Positions 1 through 8,033 of a stretch of 15,620 nucleotides of DNA are shown here, in pieces; the stretch's first letter is position 1; each line of letters opens with the position of its first letter. The DNA is from an uncultured Pseudomonadota bacterium (lineage in GTDB: Bacteria > Pseudomonadota > Gammaproteobacteria > Burkholderiales > Methylophilaceae): contig CAINWC010000331.1 in NCBI GenBank assembly GCA_903854305.1, positions 1-15,620 of the forward strand, read 5' to 3'. The translations under genes were made by a program, and so were the position numbers. The notes beneath the pieces are model-generated. The model saw nothing but the letters and a program-made list of their open reading frames with translations, did no database searches and was not told where the DNA came from.

Positions 1-193
1 GCATGCCAGCTTCAAACGACAATCGTGTGCGGGTGCTGGCTTTTTCAAAAATCATCACCAAAGTGCGATCTTGTAGCGGCCAATATTGTTGATAAGCCTT
101 GAATTGGCTTTTAATCCAACGCGCACGCTCAAATACGTACTCAAGCTCATCTCGATTTAAGTCATTGAACTGTAAAAAATGTTTTATTGCCAT
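1..193 (-). CDS. argF: Ornithine carbamoyltransferase, N-terminal part (cut by window edge)
   Basis: This is the first 64 codons of a minus-strand gene that starts at the ATG complementary to 191-193 and runs off the left edge. The translation begins MAIKHFLQFNDLNRDEL and contains STRTR at residues 53-57 followed by SFEAGM. That is the carbamoyl-phosphate binding motif of transcarbamoylases in the position expected for ornithine carbamoyltransferase. The enzyme makes citrulline from ornithine and carbamoyl phosphate in arginine biosynthesis. It lies 87 bases downstream of argD on the same strand, and argD-argF clustering is familiar in betaproteobacteria, so co-transcription is likely. The ornithine-binding C-terminal half is not visible. 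A close paralogue such as another transcarbamoylase is possible, but the N-terminal sequence and the argD neighbour favour ArgF. Confidence 0.9.
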   Translation of the reverse strand, partial: MAIKHFLQFNDLNRDELEYVFERARWIKSQFKAYQQYWPLQDRTLVMIFEKASTRTRLSFEAGM

Positions 194-280
194 AATGTTT
201 ACCGCAGTAGTTTCTATTCTTTGGAATATTAATGTGTAGTATAAATGCTTTTAACCGATTCACAACGCTACAAAGCAAGG

Positions 281-1462
281 CTAGCGGTCTAAGAACGCCT
301 TAATCACCACAGCTAAACGTTGTACCAGCTCATTCGCCTCAGCTTCATTCATCACTAATGGTGGCAACAAACGCACTACATTATCTGCTGTGACGTTAAT
401 CAATAACTTTTCCGCCAAGGCCATTTTCACGAGATCTGCACATGGTCGATCTAGCTCAACACCGATCATTAGGCCAGCATTACGTACAGTAGTTACACCT
501 TTGATATTTTTAAATTCAGCTTCAAAACCTGTACGAATCACATGTCCGATTTTTTCAGCATTTTCACGTAGACCATCCTCTTCAATTGCATTTAGTGTGG
601 CTAGGCCAGCCGCGCAAGCCAATGGGTTGCCGCCAAAAGTTGAACCATGTTTGCCATAGGTAAATACTTCTGCCGCTCGACCATGTGCCACACAAGCGCC
701 AATAGGCACGCCTGAGCCTAAGCCTTTAGCCAAGCTCATTACATCAGGCATGATGGTTGTGTGCTGGAAAGAAAACCAAGTACCCGTACGACCTACACCT
801 GTTTGCACTTCATCTAACATTAACAGCCAATCATGAGCATCACAAATTTGGCGTAATGTTTCTAGATATGCCTCTGCATCTTTTGGAATGTTAATGCCGC
901 CCTCGCCCTGTACTGGCTCGACCAAAATGGCCACCACATTAGCATTACGAGAAGCGATGTATTTAACGGCTTCTACATCATCATAAGGCACACGAATAAA
1001 ACCACTCACTAGCGGCTCAAAGCCTGCTTGTACCTTACGGTTCCCTGTGGCCGATAACGTGGCCATGGTACGCCCATGAAACGATTGATCCATCACAATG
1101 ATTTCAGGGTTTTCTATCCCTTTATTGTGCCCAAATAGCCGCGCCAGCTTAATGCTGGCCTCATTGGCTTCACAACCAGAGTTACAGAAAAACACTTTAT
1201 CCATGCCTGAGATTTCGCAGAGTTTATCCGCCAAAGCTTCTTGCTCTGCAATATTATAAATATTAGACACATGAATGAGTTTAGCGGCTTGTTCGCTGAT
1301 AGCTTTGACTAATTTGGGGTGTGCATGGCCTAAGCCATTAACCGCAACGCCTGCTAACGCGTCTAAATACTTTTCGCCTTTATCATCCCACAACCAAACG
1401 CCCTCACCTTTCACAAAGGTGACTGGTTGGCGCATGTAAGTGTTCATTAAATGGTTTGTCAT
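281..1462 (-). CDS. argD: Acetylornithine aminotransferase
   Basis: A 393-residue class-III, PLP-dependent aminotransferase of normal family length. It interconverts N-acetylglutamate semialdehyde and N-acetylornithine in arginine synthesis; many family members also act on succinyl-diaminopimelate. Visible hallmarks are the phosphate-binding loop NSGCEAN (94-100), SFHGRT (127-132), the LDEVQTGVGRTG stretch with the PLP-ring aspartate at D217, and the Schiff-base lysine K246 in LAKGLGSGVPIGA. The first ATG gives MTNHLMNTYMRQP. Homologues often begin near the second methionine (codon 6), and neither start has a convincing Shine-Dalgarno, so the true start may be five codons later. argF follows on the same strand. 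A good sigma70-like promoter lies just upstream and would give a very short leader. Confidence 0.93.
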   Translation of the reverse strand: MTNHLMNTYMRQPVTFVKGEGVWLWDDKGEKYLDALAGVAVNGLGHAHPKLVKAISEQAAKLIHVSNIYNIAEQEALADKLCEISGMDKVFFCNSGCEANEASIKLARLFGHNKGIENPEIIVMDQSFHGRTMATLSATGNRKVQAGFEPLVSGFIRVPYDDVEAVKYIASRNANVVAILVEPVQGEGGINIPKDAEAYLETLRQICDAHDWLLMLDEVQTGVGRTGTWFSFQHTTIMPDVMSLAKGLGSGVPIGACVAHGRAAEVFTYGKHGSTFGGNPLACAAGLATLNAIEEDGLRENAEKIGHVIRTGFEAEFKNIKGVTTVRNAGLMIGVELDRPCADLVKMALAEKLLINVTADNVVRLLPPLVMNEAEANELVQRLAVVIKAFLDR

Positions 1463-1478
1463 GGATAACTTTATATAA

Positions 1479-1507
1479 TCTATATTTTTAAATGGGGTAA
1501 CTGTAAA
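1479..1507 (-). promoter_or_regulatory. Candidate sigma70 promoter for argD
   Basis: Read on the minus strand, TTTACA (complement of 1502-1507) is separated by exactly 17 bases from TATAGA (complement of 1479-1484). The predicted start of transcription is near 1472, only about 10 bases from the annotated argD ATG. This leaves little room for a ribosome binding site and slightly favours the second in-frame ATG at 1447. Pattern match only. Confidence 0.45.
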
Positions 1508-1530
1508 ACAGGCTATACATGTAAACGCAA

Positions 1531-1550
1531 ACGGCGACTAATGCCGCCGT
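1531..1550. repeat. Perfect 6-bp inverted repeat in the argD/transporter divergent region
   Basis: ACGGCG (1531-1536) and CGCCGT (1545-1550) are perfect complements around an 8-base spacer. It lies between the divergent argD and transporter genes, upstream of the candidate argD promoter. No T-run follows on either strand, so it is not a convincing terminator. It could be an operator half-site pair or chance. Confidence 0.3.
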
Positions 1551-1675
1551 GGAATAAATTTTAAATTTAAAGTGACTAAATTGCGATACATTTCTCTATA
1601 TGTGAGATTATCTGAAACCCCCTTGATTGGCAAGCCTGCGGATACTGCCTGCTGACTAATACCGCCTGTTTACGA

Positions 1676-2566
1676 ATGAAATTTATGCTAAAAATCCTGC
1701 AACTTAAGCTTACCAACGTTACCTTTCCAAATTTAGGTAGTTTATGGATGCTGGTTGCCGCGCTTGGATTTGCCATCATGGGCGCATTGGTTAAGATGGG
1801 CGCACAAAAATTCAGTAGCGGTGAACTTGTGTTTTACCGCTCGATATTTGGCTTGATTGCCATTTGGTTATATCTCTTCACAAAAAAATTACCCCTAGCA
1901 ACACCTGTCATGTTTAAGCAAATATCGCGTGCATTAGTAGGGTTTACATCACTGGTGCTGTTTTTCTATGCAATCGCGCACCTACCTTTAGCAACCGCGA
2001 TTACGCTCAATTATACTTCGCCCTTATTTTTAGCAGCAATCACACCGTTTATGCTGCATGAAAAACCAAAAAAATCATTGATTTTTGGTCTTAGTATTGG
2101 TTTTATAGTCTTAAGCTTGCTGCTTAAACCAAGTTTAAGCAGCGCAGATTGGCTCGCGGGCAGTTTAGGTTTACTTTCCGGTATAGGTGCGGCATTTGCC
2201 TACATGCATGTAAAACAACTCGGTAAAGCGAACGAACCAGATTGGCGTACCGTTTTCTATTTCACGCTCATCTCAACGATAGGTGCAGGTCTATGGATGT
2301 TTTTCGATACTTTTCATCCAGTCGCGTGGCAAGACTTACCTGTTTTATTCGGTTTAGGACTTTCAGCCACCATCGCACAATTGGCGATGACGCGTGCTTA
2401 TCGTACTGGCGAAACGCTAGTCGTTGCAAATTTAGCCTATTTAACTGTCGTGCTAGCCAGCCTGTTTGGTGTGATATGGTGGCATGAACAATTAAGCCTG
2501 GATGCCATTTTTGCTATCGGGTTAATTATTTTAAGCGGTGTGATTAGCGTGCGTACCACACAATAA
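1676..2566 (+). CDS. EamA/DMT-family membrane transporter
   Basis: A 296-residue, very hydrophobic protein with about ten predicted membrane helices arranged as two repeats, the pattern of the drug/metabolite transporter (EamA, RhaT-like) family. The first helix spans about residues 22-42 (WMLVAALGFAIMGALVK), followed by the typical FYRSIFG segment near 54-60. The end of each repeat carries the usual YTSPLFLA and ANLAYLTVV helices. It should sit in the inner membrane and export or import a small metabolite; the substrate cannot be told from sequence. The start at 1676 lacks a strong ribosome binding site. In-frame ATGs at 1685 and 1748 are alternatives, and the last still keeps helix 1. It diverges from argD across 213 bases. 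Confidence 0.82.
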   Translation: MKFMLKILQLKLTNVTFPNLGSLWMLVAALGFAIMGALVKMGAQKFSSGELVFYRSIFGLIAIWLYLFTKKLPLATPVMFKQISRALVGFTSLVLFFYAIAHLPLATAITLNYTSPLFLAAITPFMLHEKPKKSLIFGLSIGFIVLSLLLKPSLSSADWLAGSLGLLSGIGAAFAYMHVKQLGKANEPDWRTVFYFTLISTIGAGLWMFFDTFHPVAWQDLPVLFGLGLSATIAQLAMTRAYRTGETLVVANLAYLTVVLASLFGVIWWHEQLSLDAIFAIGLIILSGVISVRTTQ

Positions 2567-2717
2567 TAGTTTTGCAACTATCTTCAAAATATCAGTAGCA
2601 GAAGCCCTTAATCAACAACCTGCCAGACAATTTACTGAACAACTTACTAGACAAGCAAGTTATTCAGCAGTAATCTAATCTTCCGACGTTAAAAACGTAG
2701 TGTTCTACAGAGCTTTC

Positions 2718-3323
2718 ATGGCGATGCAATACACCATTAAATGGTTAGCGATAGGATTAGTGCCCATGGCATTAAGTGGTTGCTTGGGCGGCACTATTGC
2801 ACAACAAGTCGCCCAATCCATTCTAATGCAAGGCGCAGATAAAGCTACGGCAGCAGCAATAGACGCACACGATTACAACGAAAAAATAGCTGCGCAAAAC
2901 CGACCACTTAAAGATACTGCGCCTGACCCCTATAGAATTGCCTTTTTGAATGCGGGCTTTAAACAAGTGGCTATTCAAGTGGAGCCTCTACCTGCAAGTT
3001 CGATTGAAGAGAATAATCAAACTACAAACGTTCAATCAGCACAACTGGTACAAGTAGAAGTTTGGAGTTTTCTTGTAGGCGATGAAAAACAACGGGTCTT
3101 AGAAAATGCCAGAATACAGGGCTCAACAGAAATCCCCCCCAAAGATCAATGGCCGCTGTGGCAAATTGCAATTGGGGCCATTGACAATAAACAATCGAAC
3201 AACAGACAACCCATTACCTTTTTAATTCCGCCCGAAATTGGCAAAATGCACAGCGGTGTAAAAGCATTAGTAGAACTATCTAACGTAGGTGAGTTGAATA
3301 TCGCACGTTATGCGGTGAACTAA
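2718..3323 (+). CDS. Hypothetical lipoprotein
   Basis: I do not recognise this family. From the ATG at 2718 the product is 201 residues; an in-frame GTG at 2700 would add six. The N-terminus has a short basic start, a hydrophobic stretch (about IKWLAIGLVPMAL) and the lipobox LSGC with the cysteine at residue 22. It is therefore predicted to be cleaved by signal peptidase II and lipid-anchored. The glycines after the cysteine do not include an inner-membrane retention aspartate at +2, so outer-membrane sorting is likely. The rest looks soluble with no obvious domain or repeats. A run of seven C at 3134-3140 lies inside the coding region. Its stop is 26 bases from the convergent response regulator. 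The 133 bases before it, after the transporter, hold nothing beyond a small ACGTT/AACGT hairpin at 2686-2698. Confidence 0.75.
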   Translation: MAMQYTIKWLAIGLVPMALSGCLGGTIAQQVAQSILMQGADKATAAAIDAHDYNEKIAAQNRPLKDTAPDPYRIAFLNAGFKQVAIQVEPLPASSIEENNQTTNVQSAQLVQVEVWSFLVGDEKQRVLENARIQGSTEIPPKDQWPLWQIAIGAIDNKQSNNRQPITFLIPPEIGKMHSGVKALVELSNVGELNIARYAVN

Positions 3324-3349
3324 ATGGTTATTTATCAACAAGGCCTTAA

Positions 3350-3988
3350 TCAAGGATCAATCAAGCCACTGCGCATGGCAATCAGCGCGATTTCTGCGGA
3401 GTTATTTGCGCTCAATTTTTGCTTAATATTGTAAAGATGCGTACCCACAGTGCGCGGGCTTAAAAACAAAGTTTCAGCAATTTCATTGGTCGTTTTGCCT
3501 TTGGCCAGCGCCATAAAGACTTCAAACTCTCGCGGCGACAATACGTCGACAGGGTTTTGATCACCAGACAACTGCTGAATGGCCATTTGCTGCGCCACAC
3601 TCGCCTCTAAATACTTTTTCCCGTTGGCTACTGTGCGAATCGCTTTAATCATCTCTTCAGCCGCGCTGCGCTTGGTTAAATAGCCCATCGCCCCAGCATT
3701 CAATACACGCTTGGGATGCACTGAATCCTCATGCGCAGATAACACCAAGATTTTAGCCGAGCTATCTTTTGCCAGAATGCGCTCAATTGCTTCTAATCCA
3801 CCAATGCCTGGCATCGTGATATCCATCACCACCACAGTGGGCTTGAATTCCATATAGCGCTGAATACTCTGTTCACCGCTTTCCGCTTCAGCGACTACTT
3901 TAATATCAGGGTCTAACTCCAGCAACATCTTAAATCCCATACGCACTACGGCGTGGTCATCTACTAGCATGACGTTAATTTGACTCAT
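3350..3988 (-). CDS. NarL/FixJ-family response regulator
   Basis: A 212-residue DNA-binding response regulator. The receiver domain (about 4-120) has the acidic pair D10/D11, the phospho-acceptor D56 in VVVMDITMPG, S84 and the conserved K106 in GYLTK. The C-terminal LuxR-type helix-turn-helix (about 148-210) starts with LSPREFEV and has the recognition region TTNEIAETLFLSPRTVGTHLYNI, written here as two halves joined at ETL. It should be phosphorylated by the kinase encoded 70 bases upstream on the same strand. The start at 3988 is supported by a strong purine-rich GGGGGAAGG about 8 bases before the ATG. Targets are unknown. The divergent dhaLK operon, or genes of C1 metabolism if the kinase is truly MoxY-like, are candidates by inference only. 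Confidence 0.9.
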   Translation of the reverse strand: MSQINVMLVDDHAVVRMGFKMLLELDPDIKVVAEAESGEQSIQRYMEFKPTVVVMDITMPGIGGLEAIERILAKDSSAKILVLSAHEDSVHPKRVLNAGAMGYLTKRSAAEEMIKAIRTVANGKKYLEASVAQQMAIQQLSGDQNPVDVLSPREFEVFMALAKGKTTNEIAETLFLSPRTVGTHLYNIKQKLSANNSAEIALIAMRSGLIDP

Positions 3989-4058
3989 GTTGCTTGCCTT
4001 CCCCCTTTTTCAGGTGGTGTAATATTATTCAGTAAGTTAAAAATCAAGCGCATTTTAC

Positions 4059-5417
4059 CTACAATTGATTCGAAGAGTGATTAGGAATGTTGATATAAAT
4101 CGCCGTGCCTTGATTAGTTGCGGCTTCCACACTAAAACTACCATGTAAAGCTTGCACCCGCTCACGCATACCGAGCAAACCAAAATGCTTTGTTTGATCA
4201 ACCGCCTCAATATCCATACCGATACCATTATCCTTAATATTCAACTGCAATTCACCAGTGGTTGATTTACTTAATGCAATTTCTATTACCGTGGAGTTTG
4301 CATACTTAAGCGCATTATTTAATGACTCCTGCACTATTCGATACAAATTAATGCTGACAGTTTCACCTAAGCCTTGTAAATCACCTTTTAATTGCAAATT
4401 AATCTTGATATTAGGGTTTTGTGTTTGAAAAACACTCACGACATCTTTTAATGTTTCTGCCAAACCTAAGTTATCTAAAGAACCGGGACGTAGCTGCCGA
4501 ACGATGTTATGCATACCGTCATATATTTGATTCGCTGCGGAAACAATCACACGTGCATTCGCCTCAATATCAGGAATACCGGGATTGTCTTTACTCGGTT
4601 TAGTTTTATTAACAATGCCGACAGCAAAGGTTTTAATCGCGGTGACATACTGGCCTAATTCATCATGCAGTTCACGTGCCAGACTTCTACGCTCATCCTC
4701 AATATGCTTTTGAATCAAATGGGTAAGCTGACGATTTTCTTCTAATTGACGCTCAGCGGTTAGCGACTCAGCCATGCGATTTAGGCTGTGCCCAATACGC
4801 TCAAATTCCGGCAGGCTGAATGCAGGTAAACGGGTGGTTAAATCGCCCTGCTCCATGCGATTGATAGAGGCTAGAATATGCTTTATCGGCCTTAAAGAGT
4901 AACGTAAAAGCACATAAACCATCACATTGAGCAATACAAAAAAAACTAAACCAGCCCACATCAGCTGGCTAAACCCTGACCAAGCCTCGCGTACAGAGCC
5001 TGCTGCGCTGGATGAAACAACCAGCGTACCGTAACGAATTTTACGTTCAACCGTTTCGACCTTTGGCTCGACTAACTTAACAAACCATGCAGGTGGATGC
5101 ACATCGCTTTTAAACGTTGATTCCGGCGAATGGTAAAGCTCGTTGCCACGCATATCGTAAAGCGTAATATGACTACTGCGCACATAGCCAAGTGACTGCA
5201 AAAAGCTTTGCAACACTTTATGCGTTGGGCCATATTCAGGATTAAGCGCAGAACTCACAATCACGGTATCTAGCAGCTGAACAGTCACACGACTAGCCGC
5301 TTCTACCCGCTCACGAATTGAAATACGTGTATCGTTTACCAATATCGTACCGACGACTAAAATAAACGCCAAAGACAGTAGCGTAATCAATAAATTTAAA
5401 CGGAATTTTAAGCTCAT
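4059..5417 (-). CDS. Membrane sensor histidine kinase, NarX/MoxY-like (HPK7)
   Basis: A 452-residue sensor kinase. It has TM1 at about 9-27, a periplasmic region of about 120 residues, TM2 at about 152-171 and a HAMP linker (about 172-225, RPIKHILASINRMEQGDL). Next comes a HisKA_3 dimerisation domain with the phospho-accepting H251 in ELHDELGQ. The HATPase domain has its N-box at QESLNNALKYA (363-373), G1 at DNGIGM (396-401) and G2 at GLLGMRERV (413-421). All catalytic boxes look intact. The periplasmic part, beginning SLKFRLNLLI and containing HPPAWFVKLV near 107-116, resembles the LapD/MoxY N-terminal domain. That is recalled family similarity, not a search result. MoxYX systems regulate methanol oxidation in Paracoccus. 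The paired regulator is 70 bases downstream. No good ribosome binding site precedes the ATG. Confidence 0.88.
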   Translation of the reverse strand: MSLKFRLNLLITLLSLAFILVVGTILVNDTRISIRERVEAASRVTVQLLDTVIVSSALNPEYGPTHKVLQSFLQSLGYVRSSHITLYDMRGNELYHSPESTFKSDVHPPAWFVKLVEPKVETVERKIRYGTLVVSSSAAGSVREAWSGFSQLMWAGLVFFVLLNVMVYVLLRYSLRPIKHILASINRMEQGDLTTRLPAFSLPEFERIGHSLNRMAESLTAERQLEENRQLTHLIQKHIEDERRSLARELHDELGQYVTAIKTFAVGIVNKTKPSKDNPGIPDIEANARVIVSAANQIYDGMHNIVRQLRPGSLDNLGLAETLKDVVSVFQTQNPNIKINLQLKGDLQGLGETVSINLYRIVQESLNNALKYANSTVIEIALSKSTTGELQLNIKDNGIGMDIEAVDQTKHFGLLGMRERVQALHGSFSVEAATNQGTAIYINIPNHSSNQL

Positions 5418-5464
5418 ATGTGATTTAGTATCTAATTTGAACGGCCTAGTGTGTAATGCCTAGG

Positions 5465-5476
5465 TTGTCATGACAA
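5465..5476. promoter_or_regulatory. Perfect 12-bp palindrome, candidate operator
   Basis: TTGTCATGACAA reads identically on both strands. It lies between the divergent histidine kinase and dhaL, about 18 bases upstream of the candidate dhaL -35 box. Two smaller palindromes, GTTAAC (5477-5482) and ACATGT (5481-5486), follow immediately, and CCTAGG sits at 5458-5463. The position suits a regulator binding site for either or both genes. The binding protein is unknown. Confidence 0.4.
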
Positions 5477-5493
5477 GTTAACATGTGTAGAGT

Positions 5494-5523
5494 TTAACAA
5501 GATTAGTCAAATCGCAATATAGT
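5494..5523 (+). promoter_or_regulatory. Candidate sigma70 promoter for dhaL-dhaK
   Basis: TTAACA (5494-5499) and TATAGT (5518-5523) are separated by 18 bases. They are followed by a leader of about 40 bases and a GAGAAG ribosome binding site (5557-5562) ahead of the dhaL ATG at 5568. Pattern match only. Confidence 0.45.
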
Positions 5524-5567
5524 GTTATTCATGAGATAAAAATAGTTGAGAATACTTTGAGAAGCCT

Positions 5568-6197
5568 ATGAAAACAGAATTTATCATTGCCGCAGCGAAA
5601 GCGATTCAGCAAACGATTTTAGCCAATGAAAATACTTTGGAATCTTTAGACCGTGCGATTGGCGATGGCGACCATTATATCAACATGAAACGCGGTGCGA
5701 ATACCATTGTTGATATTCAAGCAGAGCTAGCTTCGCTTGCCCCAAACGAGGCTATTAATAAAATCGGATTAAAGCTATTAAGCACTATTGGCGGAGCCTC
5801 TGGGCCATTGTTGGCCAGTTTCTTTATGGCGATGGCTAAAGTATTAAGAGAAAATGGTGACGAATCTTTACTAAAAATCGCTGCTGCTTTTGCTGCAGGA
5901 GTACAAGCCATTATTCAACGCGGCAAGGCGGATATTGGCGAAAAAACCATGCTTGATGTGCTAATTCCTGTGTCCAATCAATTTAAATTACTCGCCACAC
6001 CAAACGGTGATATTAAGCTGATTTGCGCCACGTTAATCAATACAGCCGAACAAGGCATGCAATCAACCAAAGATTTAATCGCCACCAAAGGCCGCGCCGC
6101 CGGCTTAGGTGACCGCGCGATTGGTCACATTGACCCTGGCGCAAAAAGTTGCCAATTGATGATAGAAGCCGTGTGTAAACTTGCAATGGAAGCTTAA
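5568..6197 (+). CDS. dhaL: Dihydroxyacetone kinase, ADP/ATP-binding L subunit
   Basis: A 209-residue DhaL (Dak2-domain) protein of the usual length. The nucleotide-magnesium site is clear: D28, D33 and D35 in LDRAIGDGDH, corresponding to the three metal-binding aspartates of E. coli DhaL. TIGGASGPL (73-81), QRGKADIGEKTMLD (117-130), KGRAAGLGDRAIG (174-186) and HIDPGA are all present. One small departure is tyrosine at residue 37, where many homologues have glycine after DH. DhaL supplies the phosphoryl group to dihydroxyacetone bound covalently on DhaK. The gene is first in a two-gene operon and is followed after one base by dhaK. This L-K order differs from the E. coli K-L-M order. No dhaM is adjacent, so whether the bound ADP is rephosphorylated by a PTS protein or exchanged for ATP cannot be decided here. 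Confidence 0.92.
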   Translation: MKTEFIIAAAKAIQQTILANENTLESLDRAIGDGDHYINMKRGANTIVDIQAELASLAPNEAINKIGLKLLSTIGGASGPLLASFFMAMAKVLRENGDESLLKIAAAFAAGVQAIIQRGKADIGEKTMLDVLIPVSNQFKLLATPNGDIKLICATLINTAEQGMQSTKDLIATKGRAAGLGDRAIGHIDPGAKSCQLMIEAVCKLAMEA

Positions 6198-6198
6198 A

Positions 6199-7200
6199 AT
6201 GAAAAAATTTATCAATCACTTAGATAATGTCTTAGTTGAAAGCCTGAGCGGCTTTGCAGCGGCCCATGCTGATTCAGTGACATTACACCTAGACCCGCAT
6301 TTTATTACCCGTAAAAATAAAGCCGTTAACAAAGTTGCCATCATCTCTGGCGGCGGCTCTGGCCACGAACCCTTGCACAGCGGCTACATTGGTGTTGGCA
6401 TGTTAGATGCTGCATGCCCCGGCCATGTATTTACCTCACCCACACCAGACCAAATGCTATTAGCGGCAGAAGCAGCGCATGCAGATAAAGGCATCTTGTT
6501 TATTGTTAAAAACTACGCTGGTGATGTGATGAATTTTGAAATGGCCGCTGAAATGTTGCCATTTGAAAGCGCCACCGTACTGACGAGTGATGATTGCGCC
6601 GTCATCAATAGTACCTACACCAACGGCAGGCGCGGTGTTGCTGGCACAGTCATCGTAGAAAAATGCGTAGGCAGTCTGGCAGAAACTGGCGCGAATTTAC
6701 AAGCCTGCAAAGCATTGGGTGATAAAGTAAATAGCCGCACTGCCAGCATAGGCGTAGCACTCACCAGCTGCATCGTACCCGCGGCTGGCCGCCCAACCTT
6801 TAATATTGATGACAACGAACTTGAAATGGGCGTGGGTATACACGGTGAACCAGGCCGCAGACGTGAAACAATGCGCGAAGCCGATGCGATTGTAAGAGAC
6901 TGTGTAGATGCTATTTTGACTGACTTTAAAACGAGAAATTTTGAGCCTAATAAACATGAAGCATTGCTGCTAATCAACGGTTTTGGCGCAACGCCATTGA
7001 TGGAACTTTATTTAATCTACAACACTGCGGCTAAGTTATGCAAGCAACAAGGCATACAAATTTCGCGCTCACTGGTTGGCAATTACACCACGGCGCTCGA
7101 TATGGCGGGCGCTTCGGTGACACTATGCTTGCTAGATGATGAAATCAAACAGCATTGGGATAGCCCCGTGCATACAGCAGGATTGAGATGGGGAAGCTAA
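6199..7200 (+). CDS. dhaK: Dihydroxyacetone kinase, substrate-binding K subunit
   Basis: A 333-residue DhaK subunit starting at the ATG 6199, one base after the dhaL stop. The upstream in-frame TTG at 6181 is rejected because the ATG gives the normal MKKFIN start. Active-site residues are in place: H56 in GGGSGHEP, D109 in NYAGDVMNFE, and H215 in MGVGIHGEPGR. H215 is the histidine that forms the hemiaminal with dihydroxyacetone. The C-terminus, SPVHTAGLRWG, matches the stand-alone PTS-type subunit rather than the fused ATP-dependent kinases, which would continue into a DhaL domain. With DhaL it should make dihydroxyacetone phosphate in the cytoplasm. A related substrate such as another small ketose is possible. 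It converges on the methyltransferase gene with an 11-base gap and no obvious terminator. Confidence 0.92.
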   Translation: MKKFINHLDNVLVESLSGFAAAHADSVTLHLDPHFITRKNKAVNKVAIISGGGSGHEPLHSGYIGVGMLDAACPGHVFTSPTPDQMLLAAEAAHADKGILFIVKNYAGDVMNFEMAAEMLPFESATVLTSDDCAVINSTYTNGRRGVAGTVIVEKCVGSLAETGANLQACKALGDKVNSRTASIGVALTSCIVPAAGRPTFNIDDNELEMGVGIHGEPGRRRETMREADAIVRDCVDAILTDFKTRNFEPNKHEALLLINGFGATPLMELYLIYNTAAKLCKQQGIQISRSLVGNYTTALDMAGASVTLCLLDDEIKQHWDSPVHTAGLRWGS

Positions 7201-7211
7201 AGGTTTATGTA

Positions 7212-8033
7212 TTAGCTAACAAAGCGGCTACGCAAAGCCTCTAAATTCAGCTCGTGCAAAATCGCTTCCAACCTTGCCTGCGCATTTTTGCGGGGTTGCC
7301 CTGTAAATTTAGCAATAATCAGTTCATTTTTCATCGAATGCTCCCAGCCGACCAACTCCGTCACCGTCACTTGGTAACCAGCGGCTTCTAACTGCAAACA
7401 GCGTAATACGTTGGTAATTTGGCTACCAAATTCGCGCGTGTGAATCGGGTGTCGCCAGATTTCACTTAAGGGCGTTTTCGCAAAACTTTCATTTTTATGC
7501 TGCCTTAACACTTCGGCGACTTCAGCTTGACAACATGGTACTAGTACCATGTATTTGGCTTGTTTTTTGAGGCCGAATTGAATCGCATCGTCGGTAGCTG
7601 TATTGCAGGCGTGTAGCGCGGTGACTATATCCACCTTAGCTGGCAGGCTATTTGATACGATAGACTCTTCAACAGTTAGATGCTCAAACCGCATTCTTAA
7701 AAAACCGAGCTCCGCCGCTAAAATTTTAGACTTTTCAACCAACTCTGCGCGGGTTTCTATGCCGATTACTTCTCCGTCACTTAATTGCTTTAGCAGCAAA
7801 TCATACAAAATAAAACCCAAGTAAGATTTACCAGCACCGTGGTCTACAAGCACGGGCTTGTCATTAGATGCGAATACTTCATTAAACAATGGTTCAATAA
7901 AGTTGACTAAATGGTAGACCTGCTTAAGCTTACGGCGACTATCTTGATTTAGCTTGCCATCGCGTGTGAGTATATGCAGCGCTTTTAACAGTTCAATAGA
8001 TTGATTGGGGCGAATTTCAGGAATGGATGTCAT
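7212..8033 (-). CDS. SAM-dependent methyltransferase (Methyltransf_32/GSTCD-like)
   Basis: A 273-residue protein with a Rossmann-type methyltransferase core. Motif I is VDHGAGKSYLG (63-73), the ribose-binding acidic residue is E93 in GIET, and the characteristic ALHACNTATD (139-148) and LVPCCQAEV (164-172) blocks follow. The last two are shared with the family that includes the C-terminal half of GSTCD; I recall this, and it was not searched. The N-terminal 60 residues look helical and the C-terminus is basic and helical. The substrate is unknown. The cysteine pair and HACN block suggest an RNA or protein substrate rather than a small molecule, but that is speculation. There is no clear ribosome binding site at the ATG. 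It is divergent from rbgA and convergent with dhaK, so probably a single-gene transcript. Confidence 0.8.
   Translation of the reverse strand: MTSIPEIRPNQSIELLKALHILTRDGKLNQDSRRKLKQVYHLVNFIEPLFNEVFASNDKPVLVDHGAGKSYLGFILYDLLLKQLSDGEVIGIETRAELVEKSKILAAELGFLRMRFEHLTVEESIVSNSLPAKVDIVTALHACNTATDDAIQFGLKKQAKYMVLVPCCQAEVAEVLRQHKNESFAKTPLSEIWRHPIHTREFGSQITNVLRCLQLEAAGYQVTVTELVGWEHSMKNELIIAKFTGQPRKNAQARLEAILHELNLEALRSRFVS

Noticed and set aside
6181..6198. TTG start extending dhaK by six codons
   Set aside because: It overlaps the end of dhaL, and the ATG at 6199 gives the standard DhaK N-terminus.
6615..6977. Minus-strand 120-codon frame opposite dhaK
   Set aside because: dhaK is conserved across this stretch with active-site residues; the antisense frame is a shadow.
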